Positions 30,510-40,487 of a stretch of DNA of 64,000 nucleotides are shown here, piece after piece (positions within the stretch are counted from its first letter, which is position 1; the number at the start of each line of letters is the position of its first letter). The DNA is from Actinomadura craniellae (GTDB taxonomy: Bacteria; Actinomycetota; Actinomycetes; Streptosporangiales; Streptosporangiaceae): contig NZ_QLYX01000015.1 in the NCBI RefSeq assembly GCF_003289645.1, positions 1-64,000 on the forward strand, written 5' to 3'. The translations under genes were made by a program, and so were the position numbers. The notes beneath the pieces were generated by a model that ran no database searches, was not told where the DNA came from, and saw only the letters and a program-made list of their open reading frames with translations.

Positions 30510-33500
30510 GTGGCGAAGGTCCGGGTTTACGAACTCGCCAAGGAGTTCGGTGTAGAGAGCAAGGTCGTCATGGCCAAGCTCCAGGAAATGGGCGAGTTCG
30601 TCCGGTCGGCATCCTCCACGATTGAGGCGCCGGTCGTTCGCAAGCTCACAGAAGCTTTCTCCAACCCGTCCGGCAAGGGCGGAGACAACAAGTCCAAGCC
30701 GCGGCGCCCGCAGGGCCCGCGGCCGGCGGCGCCGCGTCCACCGGTGCCCGAGAGCGCGCGTTCCGGCGCGCCCAAGCCGGGTCCGGCGGCGCCCAAGCCC
30801 GGGCCCCGGCCCGGTCCCGTGCCCAAGCCCGGCCCCGCGGGGGCCCGGCCCGGCCCGCGGCCGAGTCCCGGTCCCGTGCCGCCCGCGCCGAGCACGCCCG
30901 TGCCTCCGGTGCCCGGCACCACGGAGCGGCCCGCCCCGGCGGCGCCCGTCGCGCCTGCCGCGCAGGCCGGTGGCCCGCAGGCCGGTGGCCCGCAGGCCGG
31001 TGGTCCGCAGGCCGGTGGTCCGCAGGGCGGCCCGTCCGCGCCCAAGCCCGGCCCGCGTGCGCCCAAGCCCGGCCCGCGGCCCGGTCCCCGGCAGGGCGGC
31101 GACCGCGGTCGGCCGAGCGGCCCGCGGCCCGGTAACAACCCGTTCAGCTCGACCAACACCGGCATGGGCGCTCCGCCCAAGCCCGGTCCGCGGCCCGGCC
31201 CGGCGCGGGGCGACCGCCCCGGCGGTGACCGGCCCAGCGCCGACCGGCCCGGTGGTCCGCGGCCGGCGGCCGGCGGCCGGCCGGGTGCTCCGGGGGCCGG
31301 CGGTCCCCGGCCCAGCCCCGGCTCCATGCCGCCCCGGCCGGGCGGCCCGCGGCCGAGCCCGATGAACATGCCGTCCTCGCGGCCGTCCGGTGGCGGTGGC
31401 GGCGGTGGCCGTCCGGGTGGTCCCGGCGGTGGCCGCGGTGGTCCCGGCGGTGGCGGCGGCGGTCGTCCCGGCGGCGGTGGCCGTCCGGGCGGCGGCGGTC
31501 GTCCCGGCGGTGGCGGCGGCTTCGGCGGCCCGCGCACCGGTGCCGGTGGCGGCGGTGGCGGCGGCGGTCGTCCCGGTGGCGGCGGCGGCTTCGGCGGTCC
31601 CCGTCCCGGTGGTGGCGGTCGCGGTCGCGGCGGCACCGCGGGTGCGTTCGGCCGGCCCGGCGGGCGTCCCGCCCGGGGCCGCAAGTCGAAGAAGCAGCGG
31701 CGTCAAGAGTTCGACAACATGCAGGCGCCCGCCATTGGCGGCGTCCAGGCCCCACGCGGTAACGGCAAGGCCATCCGGCTTCCGCAGGGCGCGTCCCTGA
31801 CCGACTTCGCGGAGAAGATCGGGGCGAACCCGGCGGCGCTGGTGCAGATCATGATGCACCTCGGCGAGATGGTCACCGCGACCCAGTCGGTCAGCGAGGA
31901 CACTCTCAAGATCCTCGGCGAGGAGCTCGACTTCGACGTCCACGTGGTCAGCCCCGAGGACGAGGACCGCGAACTGCTCGAGTCGTTCGACATCGAGTAC
32001 GGCGAGGACGAGGGCGGCGAGGACCACCTCCAGGTCCGCCCGCCGGTCGTGACCGTCATGGGTCACGTCGACCACGGTAAGACGCGGCTGCTCGACGCGA
32101 TCCGCAACGCCAACGTGGTGGCCGGCGAGGCCGGCGGCATCACCCAGCACATCGGCGCGTACCAGGTCCAGACCGAGGTCGACGGCCAGGAACGCAAGAT
32201 CACCTTCATCGACACCCCGGGTCACGAGGCGTTCACCGCCATGCGGGCCCGTGGCGCCGACACCACCGACCTGGTGGTGCTGGTGGTCGCCGCCGACGAC
32301 GGTGTGAAGCCGCAGACCACCGAGGCCATCGACCACGCCACGGCGGCCGGTGTGCCGATCGTGGTGGCGGTCAACAAGATCGACAAGGAGGGCGCCGACC
32401 CGCAGCGGGTGCGCGCCCAGCTCACCGAGTACGGCCTGGTCGCCGAGGAGTTCGGCGGGCAGACCCTGTTCGTCGACGTGTCGGCGAAGCAGGGCCTGAA
32501 CATCGACTCGCTGCTCGAGTCGATCGTGCTGACCGCCGACGCCGAGCTCGACCTCAAGGCCAACCCCGACATGCCCGCGCAGGGTGTCGCCATCGAGGCG
32601 CACCTCGACAAGGGCCGGGGTTCGGTGGCGACCGTGCTGGTGCAGCGGGGCACGCTCAACGTGGGCGACTCGATCGTCTGCGGCGTGGCCCACGGCCGCG
32701 TCCGGGCGCTGCTCGACGAGAACTACAACCCCGTCGAGCGGGCCGAGCCGTCGCGCCCGGTGCAGGTGCTCGGCCTGACGGCCGTGCCCGGCGCGGGCGA
32801 CACCTTCCTGGTCGTCGAGGACGACCGGGTGGCCCGGCAGATCGCCGACAAGCGGACGGCGCGCAAGCGCAACGCCGAACTGCTCAAGAGCCGGCCCAAG
32901 CACACGCTCGAGGAGCTGTTCGACGACCTCAAGCGGGGCGAGCGCCAGGAACTGCTGCTCATCATCAAGGGCGACGTCTCCGGTTCGGTGGAGGCCCTGG
33001 AGGACTCGCTGCTCAAGATCGACGTGGGCGACGAGGTCAACCTGCGGGTCATCCGCCGCGGGGTCGGTGCGATCACTCAGGACGACGTCAACCTGTCGCT
33101 GGCGTCCGAGGGAGCGGTCATCATCGGCTTCAACGTCCGGCCCGAGCGCAACGCGCAGGTGCTGGCCGACCGCGAAGGCGTCGACATCCGCTACTACTCG
33201 GTCATCTACCAGGCGATCGAGGAGGTCGAGGCGGCCCTCAAGGGCATGCTGAAGCCCGAGTTCGAGGAGGTCCAGCTCGGTACCGCGGAGGTCCGCGAGA
33301 TCTTCAAGGTGCCGCGGATCGGCAACATCTCGGGCTCGATGGTCCTGTCCGGCACGATCAACCGCAACAGCAAGGCGCGGCTGGTCCGGGACGGCGTGGT
33401 GGTGGCCGACAACCTCACCGTGTCGTCGCTGCGCCGGTTCAAGGACGACGCCACCGAGGTCCGCGAGGGCTTCGAGTGCGGTATCGGGGTCGGCTACAAC

Positions 33501-33560
33501 GACCTCAAGCTCGGCGACGTCATCGAGACGTTCGAGATGCGGGAGAAGCCCCGAGACTGA
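30510..33560 (+). CDS. infB: Translation initiation factor IF-2
   Basis: IF-2 is the GTPase that recruits fMet-tRNA to the 30S subunit. The 1016-residue protein begins [20 protein letters not shown] (IF2-N). Residues about 55-400 are a Pro/Gly/Arg-rich disordered region with local repeats. A second IF2-N follows, then the G domain: GHVDHGKT (518-525), DTPGH (568-572), NKID (622-625). Domains II-IV follow to the end. GTG 30510 is preceded by TTAGGGAGTGCA. The disordered region is longer than in Gram-negatives but typical of actinomycetes. Confidence 0.97.
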   Translation: MAKVRVYELAKEFGVESKVVMAKLQEMGEFVRSASSTIEAPVVRKLTEAFSNPSGKGGDNKSKPRRPQGPRPAAPRPPVPESARSGAPKPGPAAPKPGPRPGPVPKPGPAGARPGPRPSPGPVPPAPSTPVPPVPGTTERPAPAAPVAPAAQAGGPQAGGPQAGGPQAGGPQGGPSAPKPGPRAPKPGPRPGPRQGGDRGRPSGPRPGNNPFSSTNTGMGAPPKPGPRPGPARGDRPGGDRPSADRPGGPRPAAGGRPGAPGAGGPRPSPGSMPPRPGGPRPSPMNMPSSRPSGGGGGGGRPGGPGGGRGGPGGGGGGRPGGGGRPGGGGRPGGGGGFGGPRTGAGGGGGGGGRPGGGGGFGGPRPGGGGRGRGGTAGAFGRPGGRPARGRKSKKQRRQEFDNMQAPAIGGVQAPRGNGKAIRLPQGASLTDFAEKIGANPAALVQIMMHLGEMVTATQSVSEDTLKILGEELDFDVHVVSPEDEDRELLESFDIEYGEDEGGEDHLQVRPPVVTVMGHVDHGKTRLLDAIRNANVVAGEAGGITQHIGAYQVQTEVDGQERKITFIDTPGHEAFTAMRARGADTTDLVVLVVAADDGVKPQTTEAIDHATAAGVPIVVAVNKIDKEGADPQRVRAQLTEYGLVAEEFGGQTLFVDVSAKQGLNIDSLLESIVLTADAELDLKANPDMPAQGVAIEAHLDKGRGSVATVLVQRGTLNVGDSIVCGVAHGRVRALLDENYNPVERAEPSRPVQVLGLTAVPGAGDTFLVVEDDRVARQIADKRTARKRNAELLKSRPKHTLEELFDDLKRGERQELLLIIKGDVSGSVEALEDSLLKIDVGDEVNLRVIRRGVGAITQDDVNLSLASEGAVIIGFNVRPERNAQVLADREGVDIRYYSVIYQAIEEVEAALKGMLKPEFEEVQLGTAEVREIFKVPRIGNISGSMVLSGTINRNSKARLVRDGVVVADNLTVSSLRRFKDDATEVREGFECGIGVGYNDLKLGDVIETFEMREKPRD
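30963..31022 (+). repeat. Four 15-bp tandem repeats inside infB
   Basis: Four successive copies of CAGGCCGGTGGYCCG encode QAGGP. They lie in the disordered region and keep frame. Such repeats expand and contract easily between strains. A Gly-rich tract at about 31390-31620 is similarly repetitive. Confidence 0.8.
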
Positions 33561-33565
33561 CAGTC

Positions 33566-33601
33566 CCCGTGGCCCCGAAGCGCGCGCTTCGGGGCCACGG
33601 G
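33566..33601 (+). terminator. 36-base perfect palindrome after infB
   Basis: CCCGTGGCCCCGAAGCGC is followed directly by its exact reverse complement, 5 bases after the infB stop. It would form a very strong hairpin with a short loop. No T run follows, so partial termination or mRNA 3'-end protection is likely, lowering expression of the DUF503-rbfA-truB part. Confidence 0.7.
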
Positions 33602-33622
33602 CCTGCACCCGGGTTCGCCATC

Positions 33623-33943
33623 GTGACCACCGAGGTGATCGCTCAGTTGTTCGTAGGTGCGTTGACGCTCGACGTGTTGTTGGGCGACGTACGGTCGTTG
33701 AAGCAGAAGCGTTCGGTGGTGCGCCCCGTCATCGCCGAGATCCAGCGCAGGTTCCCCGGGGTGGCCGTCGCCGAGACCGGCGACCAGGACCTGCACCGCC
33801 GGGCCGAGATCGGGATCGCGGTGGTGTCGGGATCGGCGGCCAACTGCACCCAGGTGCTCGACCAGTGCGAGAACCTGGTCGCGGGCCGGCCGGAACTCGA
33901 ACTGCTGTCGGCCCGGCAGCGGCTGTTCGGCGACGATGATTGA
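33623..33943 (+). CDS. DUF503 family protein (YlxP-like)
   Basis: The 106-residue protein reads FVGALTLDVLLGDVRSLKQK, then RSVVRPVIAEIQRRFPGVAV and EIGIAVVSGSA, the standard DUF503 pattern L-x-G-D-[VA]-x-S-L-K-x-K-R. It occurs between infB and rbfA in most Gram-positive bacteria, and a role near ribosome assembly is supposed. GTG 33623 or 33635 could start it. A strong palindrome separates it from infB. Confidence 0.8.
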   Translation: MTTEVIAQLFVGALTLDVLLGDVRSLKQKRSVVRPVIAEIQRRFPGVAVAETGDQDLHRRAEIGIAVVSGSAANCTQVLDQCENLVAGRPELELLSARQRLFGDDD

Positions 33944-33970
33944 GGGTCAAAGAGACGTAAGGAGCCGACC

Positions 33971-34414
33971 ATGGACGCAGCCCGGGCACGCAAGCTCGCC
34001 GACCGCATCCAGCAGATCGTGGCCGAGGCGCTGGAGCGCCGGATCAAGGACCCCCGGCTCGGCTTCGTCACGGTGACGGACGCCCGCATCACCAACGACC
34101 TGCGCGACGCCACGGTCTACTACACGGTGTACGGCTCCGACGGTGAGAAGGCCGACTCGGCGGCGGCGCTGGAGAGCGCCAAGGGCGTCATCCGCTCGGA
34201 GGTGGGCCGACAGACCGGGATCCGGCACACCCCGTCCCTGACGTTCGTGCTGGACCAGGTGATGGACAACGCCCAGCACATCGACGACCTGCTGGCCAGG
34301 GCACGGGCCCAGGACGAGCAGGTGGCCAAGGCCGCCGAGGGCGCCAAGCCCGCCGGCGACCCCAACCCCTACCGGGTCGACGACCAGGACGAAGCCGAGG
34401 ACGACGGCAGGTGA
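33971..34414 (+). CDS. rbfA: Ribosome-binding factor A
   Basis: RbfA is a KH-fold protein needed for 16S rRNA 5'-end maturation and cold adaptation. The 147 residues show [47 protein letters not shown] and [20 protein letters not shown], all family marks. The C-terminal 30 residues are acidic. AAGGAG lies upstream of ATG 33971. Overlaps truB by 4 bases (GTGA). Confidence 0.95.
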   Translation: MDAARARKLADRIQQIVAEALERRIKDPRLGFVTVTDARITNDLRDATVYYTVYGSDGEKADSAAALESAKGVIRSEVGRQTGIRHTPSLTFVLDQVMDNAQHIDDLLARARAQDEQVAKAAEGAKPAGDPNPYRVDDQDEAEDDGR

Positions 34415-35277
34415 GCTCCGGGCTGGTCATCGTCGACAAGCCCGCCGGGTGGACCTCGCACGACGTGGTGGCCCGGATGCGCCGGCTGGCCGGGACCCGG
34501 CGGGTCGGGCACGCCGGGACCCTCGACCCGATGGCCACCGGGGTGCTGGTCGTCGGGGTGGAGAAGGCGACCCGGCTGCTCGGGCACCTGGCGCTGACCG
34601 AGAAGGTCTACGTCGCCACCCTCCGGCTCGGCCAGTCGACCAACACCGACGACGCCGAGGGCGAGGTCACCGCGACGACCCCGGCCGACGATGTGACCGA
34701 CGCGGCGCTGTTCGCCGGCGTGACGCGGCTGACCGGTGCGATCCAGCAGGTTCCACCCCAGGTCAGCGCCATCAAGGTGAACGGCGAGCGGGCGTACAAG
34801 AAGGTGCGCCAGGGCGAGGGCGTCGAACTGGCGGCCCGGCCGGTGACGGTCCACGACTTCACGGTCACGCAGATCCGCCGCTCCGGCGGGTTCGTCGACG
34901 TCGATGCTTCGATCACCTGTTCGTCCGGGACGTACATCCGGGCGCTGGCCCGTGACCTGGGTGCCGGGCTCGGGGTCGGCGGGCATCTGACGAGCCTGCG
35001 CCGGACCCGGGTCGGGCCCTACGACCTGGGCCGGGCGCGCACCCTGGAGCAACTGGCCGAGGAGTGCACGGTGCTGCCCATCGCCGAGGCCGTTGCGGCG
35101 GCCTTTCCCCGCCGGGAGGTCTCCGCCGAGGAGGCCCGTACGGTGGCGCACGGTGGCCGGCTGCCCGCCGCGGGGCTGGGCCCGGGGCCGATCGGCGTCT
35201 TCGCGCCGGACGGCGCCCTGCTGGCCCTGGTCGAGGAACGCGGCCAGGTGGCCCGCCCGCTCGCGGTCTTCGCCTGA
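34411..35277 (+). CDS. truB: tRNA pseudouridine(55) synthase
   Basis: TruB converts U55 of the tRNA T-loop to pseudouridine. The 288-residue protein has [17 protein letters not shown], then [19 protein letters not shown] with catalytic Asp39, and [20 protein letters not shown]. The C-terminal PUA-like region ends at [18 protein letters not shown]. Translation is coupled to rbfA. The usual DHH phosphoesterase gene that some actinobacteria carry between these two is absent. Confidence 0.95.
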   Translation: MSSGLVIVDKPAGWTSHDVVARMRRLAGTRRVGHAGTLDPMATGVLVVGVEKATRLLGHLALTEKVYVATLRLGQSTNTDDAEGEVTATTPADDVTDAALFAGVTRLTGAIQQVPPQVSAIKVNGERAYKKVRQGEGVELAARPVTVHDFTVTQIRRSGGFVDVDASITCSSGTYIRALARDLGAGLGVGGHLTSLRRTRVGPYDLGRARTLEQLAEECTVLPIAEAVAAAFPRREVSAEEARTVAHGGRLPAAGLGPGPIGVFAPDGALLALVEERGQVARPLAVFA

Positions 35278-35340
35278 ACGGCACGGAACGAGTGAGGCGG
35301 ATCACGGGACCTGGGTGCCCGGATCTCCCTACGGTTGCGT

Positions 35341-35360
35341 AACCTACGGAATCGTAGGTT
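35341..35360. promoter_or_regulatory. Palindromic operator before the hemolysin-III-like gene
   Basis: AACCTACGGAATCGTAGGTT has perfect 8-base arms around a 4-base centre. It lies 20 bases before ATG 35381 and follows a possible TACGGT -10 at about 35330. Size and symmetry suit a TetR-type repressor. No regulator gene is adjacent, so control is from elsewhere. Confidence 0.6.
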
Positions 35361-35380
35361 GATCCGCCAGGAGGTGTGTG

Positions 35381-36064
35381 ATGGCCCCCCGGACCGGTCC
35401 GCTGCTGAACCGTCCCGTCGTCGCTCCGCCCACCCGTCCCCGGATGCGCGGCTGGCTGCACCTGGGCGCGTTCCCGGTCGTCCTGGTGGCCGGCCTGGTC
35501 CTGGTGGCGCTGGGGCCCACCCTGACGGCCCGGCTGGGCGCCGCGATCTACGTGCTGACCTCGGCGCTGCTGTTCGGGATCTCCGGGACCTACCACCGGG
35601 GCGGCCCGTCGTCGCGGGCCGTCGAACTGCTGCGCCGCTTCGACCACGCGAACATCTACCTGATCATCGCGGGCACCTACACGCCGTTCGTGCTGCTGGT
35701 ACTGGACGGGGCGCTGCGGGTGGTGGTGCTGTCGGGGATCTGGGCGGGCGCGCTGGCGGGGGTGGTGTTCCGGACCGTGTGGATCGGTGCGCCCCGCTGG
35801 CTGTACGTCTCCCTCTACATCGCGCTGGGCTGGGTGGCGGTGCTGTTCATGCCGCAGTTCCTGGGCGGCGCCGGCCTGGCCGCGTGCCTGCTGGTGGCGG
35901 TGGGCGGCGTTCTCTACAGCGCCGGCGGGGTGGTGTACGGGTTGCGCCGGCCCAATCCGTGGCCGGCGTCGTTCGGCTTCCACGAGGTGTTCCACGCGCT
36001 GACCCTCGCCGCCTACGTGGCGCAGTACGTCGCGGTTTCGCTGGTGATCCACCGGGCCGGGTGA
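35381..36064 (+). CDS. Hemolysin III / TrhA (PAQR-like) membrane protein
   Basis: The 227-residue protein has seven hydrophobic segments and the family's metal-site motifs: SGTYHRGG (about residue 70), RFDHANIYLIIAGTYTPFVL (about 88) and a late FHEVFHALTLAAYVAQYVAV with paired His. These match TrhA/YqfA, membrane homeostasis proteins related to PAQR receptors. The name hemolysin is historical. ATG 35381 has GGAGG 6 bases upstream. It interrupts the truB-ribF order with its own operator, so its regulation is independent. Confidence 0.85.
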   Translation: MAPRTGPLLNRPVVAPPTRPRMRGWLHLGAFPVVLVAGLVLVALGPTLTARLGAAIYVLTSALLFGISGTYHRGGPSSRAVELLRRFDHANIYLIIAGTYTPFVLLVLDGALRVVVLSGIWAGALAGVVFRTVWIGAPRWLYVSLYIALGWVAVLFMPQFLGGAGLAACLLVAVGGVLYSAGGVVYGLRRPNPWPASFGFHEVFHALTLAAYVAQYVAVSLVIHRAG

Positions 36065-36185
36065 TTTCCACCGGTCGGTAGAGTGCTCATACCGCCCCTG
36101 CATCGTCGGGCGGCCGTCCGCATGGCAGGCTGGTGATGGCGAATTGGTACACCGCCGCCAGGGGAGATCGACGACAGGAGCACAG

Positions 36186-37142
36186 GTGCGGCGCTGGCAC
36201 GGCCTCGACGAGGTCCCCTCCGACTGGGGCAGGTCGGTGGTCACCATCGGTGTGTTCGACGGCGTGCACCGCGGCCACCAGCGGATCGTGGGGCGGGCCG
36301 CCGAACTGGCCCGGGAACGCGGTCTGCGCTCGGTGGTGATCACTTTCGACCCCCATCCGGACGAGGTCGTCCGCCCCGGCACCCACCCACCGCTGCTGGC
36401 CTCGACCCGGCGCCGGGTCGAACTGCTGGAGGAACTGGGCACCGACGCGGTCATCGTGCTGCCGTTCACCCTGGAGCTGTCCCGGATGGGTCCCGACGAG
36501 TTCGTCCAGTCGGTCCTGGTCGACCGGCTGCACGCGTCGCACGTGATCGTGGGGGAGGACTTCCGCTTCGGCCACCGCGCCCGGGGCGACGTGGCGCTGC
36601 TGAAGGAACTCGGCGAGAAGTACGACTTCACCGCCGAGGGCGCCCCGCTGGTCGCCAACGGCGGCACGATCTCCTCGACGTACGTGCGATCACGGCTGGA
36701 CGAGGGCGACGTCGAGTCCGCCGCCGCGGCACTGGGCCGCCCGCACCGGGTCGAGGGTGTGGTGGTCCGCGGCCACCAGCGCGGCCGGGCCCTGGGCTTT
36801 CCGACCGCGAACCTGGAGACCCAGCCGCACATGGCGATCCCCGCCGACGGCGTCTACGCAGGCTGGCTGCTCTGCGACTCCGACCGCTACCCCGGCTTCC
36901 GCCGCCCGGCAGCGATCTCCATCGGCACCAACCCCACCTTCGAGGGCACGGAGCGCACCGTCGAGGCCCACGCCCTCGACCGCGACGACCTCGACCTCTA
37001 CGGCGAGCACATGGCGGTCGACTTCACGGCCCGCATCCGCGACACCCTCAAGTTCAACTCCGTCGAGGCCCTCATCGAGGAAATGCACCGCGACATCGCC
37101 CGCACCCGCGAACTCACCACCCCTGACCCCCTGGCCCCCTGA
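36186..37142 (+). CDS. ribF: Bifunctional riboflavin kinase / FMN adenylyltransferase
   Basis: RibF makes FMN and then FAD from riboflavin. The 318 residues carry the adenylyltransferase half first: VTIGVFDGVHRGHQRIVGRA (nucleotide loop) and VVITFDPHPDEVV. A riboflavin-kinase half follows from about residue 190: GHQRGRALGFPTANLE and AISIGTNPTFEGTERTVEAH. GTG 36186 has AGGAG 6 bases upstream. Both activities appear complete. No FMN riboswitch is seen upstream. Confidence 0.95.
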   Translation: MRRWHGLDEVPSDWGRSVVTIGVFDGVHRGHQRIVGRAAELARERGLRSVVITFDPHPDEVVRPGTHPPLLASTRRRVELLEELGTDAVIVLPFTLELSRMGPDEFVQSVLVDRLHASHVIVGEDFRFGHRARGDVALLKELGEKYDFTAEGAPLVANGGTISSTYVRSRLDEGDVESAAAALGRPHRVEGVVVRGHQRGRALGFPTANLETQPHMAIPADGVYAGWLLCDSDRYPGFRRPAAISIGTNPTFEGTERTVEAHALDRDDLDLYGEHMAVDFTARIRDTLKFNSVEALIEEMHRDIARTRELTTPDPLAP

Positions 37143-37568
37143 CCTCTGCTCCACCCCCCACCCCTCGGCCCCAAGGCACCGCCTCCCACGGCCGAACGCC
37201 TCCGGCGTGCCCAGAGCCGGCCCCGGCCACCCCTTCCCCACCCCACCGTCAAAGCGAGCGGACGAGATGGGTGCCGATGCGAAGCGAGGCGGTCCGGGAG
37301 CGGCGCCCGCGCCGTCTGGACTGAGGAGCGGTGAAGATCGTGAGGAACGAGCGATCTTCACCGCGACGAGGGAAGACGGCGCGCCGAAGGCGCCGCGACA
37401 AGCGCGAGGAACGAGCGCCAAGCAAACACGTGATACGGTGAAGAATCGCCGGGATAGGGCCCGGCCCTGGCTCACTGCACCCTCAGATGGTGGGCCGATT
37501 TCCAACGCACCAGGCGGACCTGTGCCTATCGCCGGGATCTGCGGGTGACGAACCTCAGAAGGAGCCTC
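37143..37568. other. Long non-coding spacer between ribF and rpsO
   Basis: These 426 bases hold no credible gene. The first 100 bases are C-rich. The middle contains nested palindromes (listed separately). The last 120 bases lead to rpsO and probably contain its promoter, for instance around GTGATACGGTGAAGAATC, and leader, ending in AGAAGGAG before the start codon. Confidence 0.6.
37308..37418. repeat. Nested stem-loops sharing a GAGGAACGAG loop
   Basis: An outer stem CGCGCCGTCT/AGACGGCGCG (37308-37317, 37374-37383) encloses an inner stem CGGTGAAGATCG/CGATCTTCACCG (37329-37340, 37352-37363). The apical loop contains GAGGAACGAG (342-351 of that kilobase). A second copy, GAGGAACGAGCG at 37406-37417, sits in a shorter GCGC/GCGC stem. 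Same loop with different stems suggests either a structured RNA or a dispersed palindromic repeat family. Confidence 0.6.
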
Positions 37569-37838
37569 GTGTCGCTCGACACCGCTACTAAGAACAAGAT
37601 CATCGCTGAATACGCGACCAGTGAGGGTGACACCGGATCCCCGGAAGTCCAGGTTGCGCTGTTGACCCGCCGGATTAACGATCTGACGGAGCACCTGAAG
37701 ACCCACAAGCACGACCACCACAGCCGCCGCGGCCTCCTGCTGCTGGTCGGCCGTCGTCGTCGGCTGCTGAAGTACCTGCAGGACAAGGACATCAGCCGCT
37801 ACCGGCAGCTGATCGAGCGTCTCGGCCTGCGGCGCTAG
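37569..37838 (+). CDS. rpsO: 30S ribosomal protein S15
   Basis: The 89-residue protein has the normal S15 length and motifs: [39 protein letters not shown] and [21 protein letters not shown]15 binds the central domain of 16S rRNA early in 30S assembly. GTG 37569 has AGAAGGAG 6 bases upstream. A hairpin between it and pnp probably tunes the relative expression. Confidence 0.97.
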   Translation: MSLDTATKNKIIAEYATSEGDTGSPEVQVALLTRRINDLTEHLKTHKHDHHSRRGLLLLVGRRRRLLKYLQDKDISRYRQLIERLGLRR

Positions 37839-37844
37839 CACTGT

Positions 37845-37874
37845 GGGGGAGCGACTCGCTGGAGCCGCTCCCCC
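37845..37874 (+). terminator. Hairpin between rpsO and pnp
   Basis: GGGGGAGCG (37845-37853) pairs with CGCTCCCCC (37866-37874) 6 bases after the rpsO stop. A short mixed CATAA stretch follows rather than a T run. It is probably a partial terminator or RNase processing site, as in other rpsO-pnp operons. Confidence 0.6.
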
Positions 37875-38047
37875 TCCCATAACCGGATATGACCGCCCGC
37901 GGCCGCAGACGTGGCGCGCCGCCGGTCCTCGGTAGTGGCCCTCGGGTCGCCCCCGCAGAACTCCGACAGGGCTCCGACGGGGCTCCGGAATCGTTCTGAC
38001 ACGGTGAGCCGGGTGCTTCGATCGATGGCCGGCACCACGCGAGAAAA

Positions 38048-38095
38048 CCACGGGTACGGGCGCGGGAAACACGAAACCAGGGAGGTTTCCCGTGG
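38048..38095 (+). ncRNA. pnp leader structure (possible Actino-pnp element)
   Basis: CGGGAAAC (38063-38070) can pair with GTTTCCCG (38085-38092), leaving AGGGAG in the loop. Alternatively CCACGGG (38048-38054) can pair with CCCGTGG (38089-38095), covering the GTG start. The two stems exclude each other. A conserved RNA motif is known in the 5' leaders of actinobacterial pnp genes, and position and layout agree, but no covariance comparison was possible. Confidence 0.5.
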
Positions 38096-40413
38096 AAGCC
38101 GTACGCATCGATGGTGCGCACAGCACAGAGGCCGTCATCGACAACGGCCCGTTCGGCACCCGCACGATCCGTTTCGAGACGGGCCGGCTGGCCCGCCAGG
38201 CGGCCGGCTCGGCCGTTGCCTACCTCGACGACGAGACGATGGTGCTGTCCGCCACCACGGCGTCGAAGAAGCCGAAGGACAACCTCGACTTCTTCCCGCT
38301 GACGGTGGACGTCGAGGAGCGGATGTACGCCGCCGGGCGCATCCCGGGCTCGTTCTTCCGCCGTGAGGGCCGTCCTTCCGAGGACGCGATCCTCACCTGC
38401 CGGCTGATCGACCGGCCGCTGCGCCCCTCGTTCACGAAGGGCCTGCGCAACGAGATCCAGGTCGTCGAGACGATCATGGCGTTGCACCCCGACCACCTCT
38501 ACGACGTCGTCGCGATCAACGCGGCGTCGATGTCCACGCAGCTCGCGGGCCTGCCGTTCTCGGGCCCGATCGGCGGCGTCCGGGTGGCGCTGATCGAGGG
38601 CCAGTGGGTCGGTTTCCCGACGCACCCGGAGCTGGAGCGGGCGACCTTCGACATGGTGGTGGCCGGCCGGACGCTCCCGGACGGCGATGTGGCGATCATG
38701 ATGGTGGAGGCCGAGTCCACCCGTGACACGCTCCGCCTGGTCACCGAGGGCGCGACGGCGCCCACCGAGGAGACGATCGCGGAGGGCCTGGAGGCGGCCA
38801 AGCCTTTCATCAAGGCGCTGTGCGACGCGCAGCGCGAGCTGGCGGCGGTGGCCGCCAAGGAGGTCGCCGAGTACCCGGTCTTCCTCGACTACCAGGACGA
38901 CGTGTACGAGGCGGTGGCCGCCGCGGTCACCGACGACCTGGCGCAGGCGCTGACCATCGCCGGCAAGCAGGAGCGCGAGGCCCGGCTGGACGAGCTCAAG
39001 GCGTCGGTCGCTGAGAAGCTCGCCACCGACTTCGAGGGCCGCGAGAAGGAGGTCTCGGCGGCGTTCCGCGCAGCCACCAAGAAGCTGATCCGCGAGCGGG
39101 TGATCCGTGACGGCATCCGGATCGACGGTCGCGGCCCCCGGGACATCCGCGAGCTGTCCGCCGAGGCGCACGTGGTCCCGCGGGTGCACGGGTCGGCGCT
39201 GTTCGAGCGCGGCGAGACCCAGATCATGGGTGTGACCACGCTGAACATGCTCCGCATGGAGCAGATGATCGACACGCTCAACCCGGAGCGCACCAAGCGC
39301 TACATGCACAACTACAACTTCCCGCCGTACTCCACCGGTGAGACGGGCCGGGTCGGTTCGCCCAAGCGGCGCGAGATCGGCCACGGCGCGCTGGCCGAGC
39401 GGGCGCTGCTCCCGGTGCTGCCCACCCGCGAGGAGTTCCCCTACGCCATCCGGCAGGTCTCCGAGGCGCTGGGCTCCAACGGCTCGACCTCGATGGGCTC
39501 GGTCTGCGCCTCGACCATGTCGCTGCTGGACGCGGGCGTCCCGCTGAAGCAGATGGTCGCCGGCATCGCGATGGGCCTGATCCACGAGGGCGGCGAGTAC
39601 GTCACGCTGACCGACATCCTCGGCGCCGAGGACGCTTTCGGCGACATGGACTTCAAGGTCGCCGGCACCCGTGACCTGATCACGGCGTTGCAGCTCGACA
39701 CCAAGCTCGACGGCATCCCGGCCACGGTGCTGGCGGCGGCGCTGCGGCAGGCCAAGGGCGCCCGGCTGGCGATCCTCGACGTGATGCAGGAGGCCATCGA
39801 GGCACCCGCCGAGATGAGCCCGAACGCGCCGCGGATCATCACCATCAAGGTCCCGGTCGACAAGATCGGCGAGGTCATCGGCCCCAAGGGCAAGATGATC
39901 AACTCGATCCAGGACGACACCGGCGCCGAGATCACCATCGAGGACGACGGCACGATCTACGTCGGCGCCACCGACGGCCCGTCCGCGGAGGCCGCCCGCC
40001 AGGCGATCAACGCGATCGCCAACCCGCACATGCCGGAGATCGGCGAGCGTTACCTCGGCACGGTCGTGAAGACCACCACGTTCGGTGCGTTCGTGTCGCT
40101 GCTGCCCGGCAAGGACGGTCTGCTGCACGTCTCGCAGATCCGCAAGCTGCACGGCGGCGTCCGGATCGAGAACGTTGAGGACTTCATCAAGGTCGGCGAC
40201 AAGGTCCAGGTCGAGGTCACCGAGATCGACCAGCGCGGCAAGCTCTCGCTGGTGCCGGTCGAGGTGATCGAGCGTGAGGCCACGGAGAAGGCCGAGGGCG
40301 GCGGCGACGCAGCCCCCGCGGCCGCGGGCGACGGCGACCGGGGCGAACCGCGCCGCCGCCGCACCCGCAGCCGTGGCGAGGGTGGCCGCGACGGGGGCCA
40401 GCGGAACTCCTGA
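38092..40413 (+). CDS. pnp: Polyribonucleotide nucleotidyltransferase (PNPase / GpsI)
   Basis: PNPase degrades RNA 3' to 5' with phosphate and can add tails. In actinomycetes it is also called guanosine pentaphosphate synthetase. The 773 residues contain two RNase PH-like domains ([20 protein letters not shown] and the second with [11 protein letters not shown]-like [20 protein letters not shown]), a KH domain ([20 protein letters not shown]) and an S1 domain ([20 protein letters not shown]). GTG 38092 has GGGAGG upstream within a hairpin. Confidence 0.97.
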   Translation: MEAVRIDGAHSTEAVIDNGPFGTRTIRFETGRLARQAAGSAVAYLDDETMVLSATTASKKPKDNLDFFPLTVDVEERMYAAGRIPGSFFRREGRPSEDAILTCRLIDRPLRPSFTKGLRNEIQVVETIMALHPDHLYDVVAINAASMSTQLAGLPFSGPIGGVRVALIEGQWVGFPTHPELERATFDMVVAGRTLPDGDVAIMMVEAESTRDTLRLVTEGATAPTEETIAEGLEAAKPFIKALCDAQRELAAVAAKEVAEYPVFLDYQDDVYEAVAAAVTDDLAQALTIAGKQEREARLDELKASVAEKLATDFEGREKEVSAAFRAATKKLIRERVIRDGIRIDGRGPRDIRELSAEAHVVPRVHGSALFERGETQIMGVTTLNMLRMEQMIDTLNPERTKRYMHNYNFPPYSTGETGRVGSPKRREIGHGALAERALLPVLPTREEFPYAIRQVSEALGSNGSTSMGSVCASTMSLLDAGVPLKQMVAGIAMGLIHEGGEYVTLTDILGAEDAFGDMDFKVAGTRDLITALQLDTKLDGIPATVLAAALRQAKGARLAILDVMQEAIEAPAEMSPNAPRIITIKVPVDKIGEVIGPKGKMINSIQDDTGAEITIEDDGTIYVGATDGPSAEAARQAINAIANPHMPEIGERYLGTVVKTTTFGAFVSLLPGKDGLLHVSQIRKLHGGVRIENVEDFIKVGDKVQVEVTEIDQRGKLSLVPVEVIEREATEKAEGGGDAAPAAAGDGDRGEPRRRRTRSRGEGGRDGGQRNS

Positions 40414-40487
40414 CCCGTCACCATGAACGGCGGATGACCGGCGGGGCCCTGGTAACCTCGCCGGTCGTCCCCAGGTGAGATGAGAAA

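Noticed and set aside
30498-33608. 1036-residue open frame antisense to infB
   Set aside because: It mirrors the infB coding region, reflects high GC at third positions, and is low-complexity His/Arg/Ala/Gly without any domain.
35378-36064. Reading hemolysin III as a cytotoxin
   Set aside because: The motifs are those of the TrhA/PAQR-like membrane homeostasis family. The name is historical.
37792-40152. 786-residue open frame antisense to pnp
   Set aside because: Entirely explained by pnp codon bias on the other strand and full of Arg/Gly/His with no recognisable fold.
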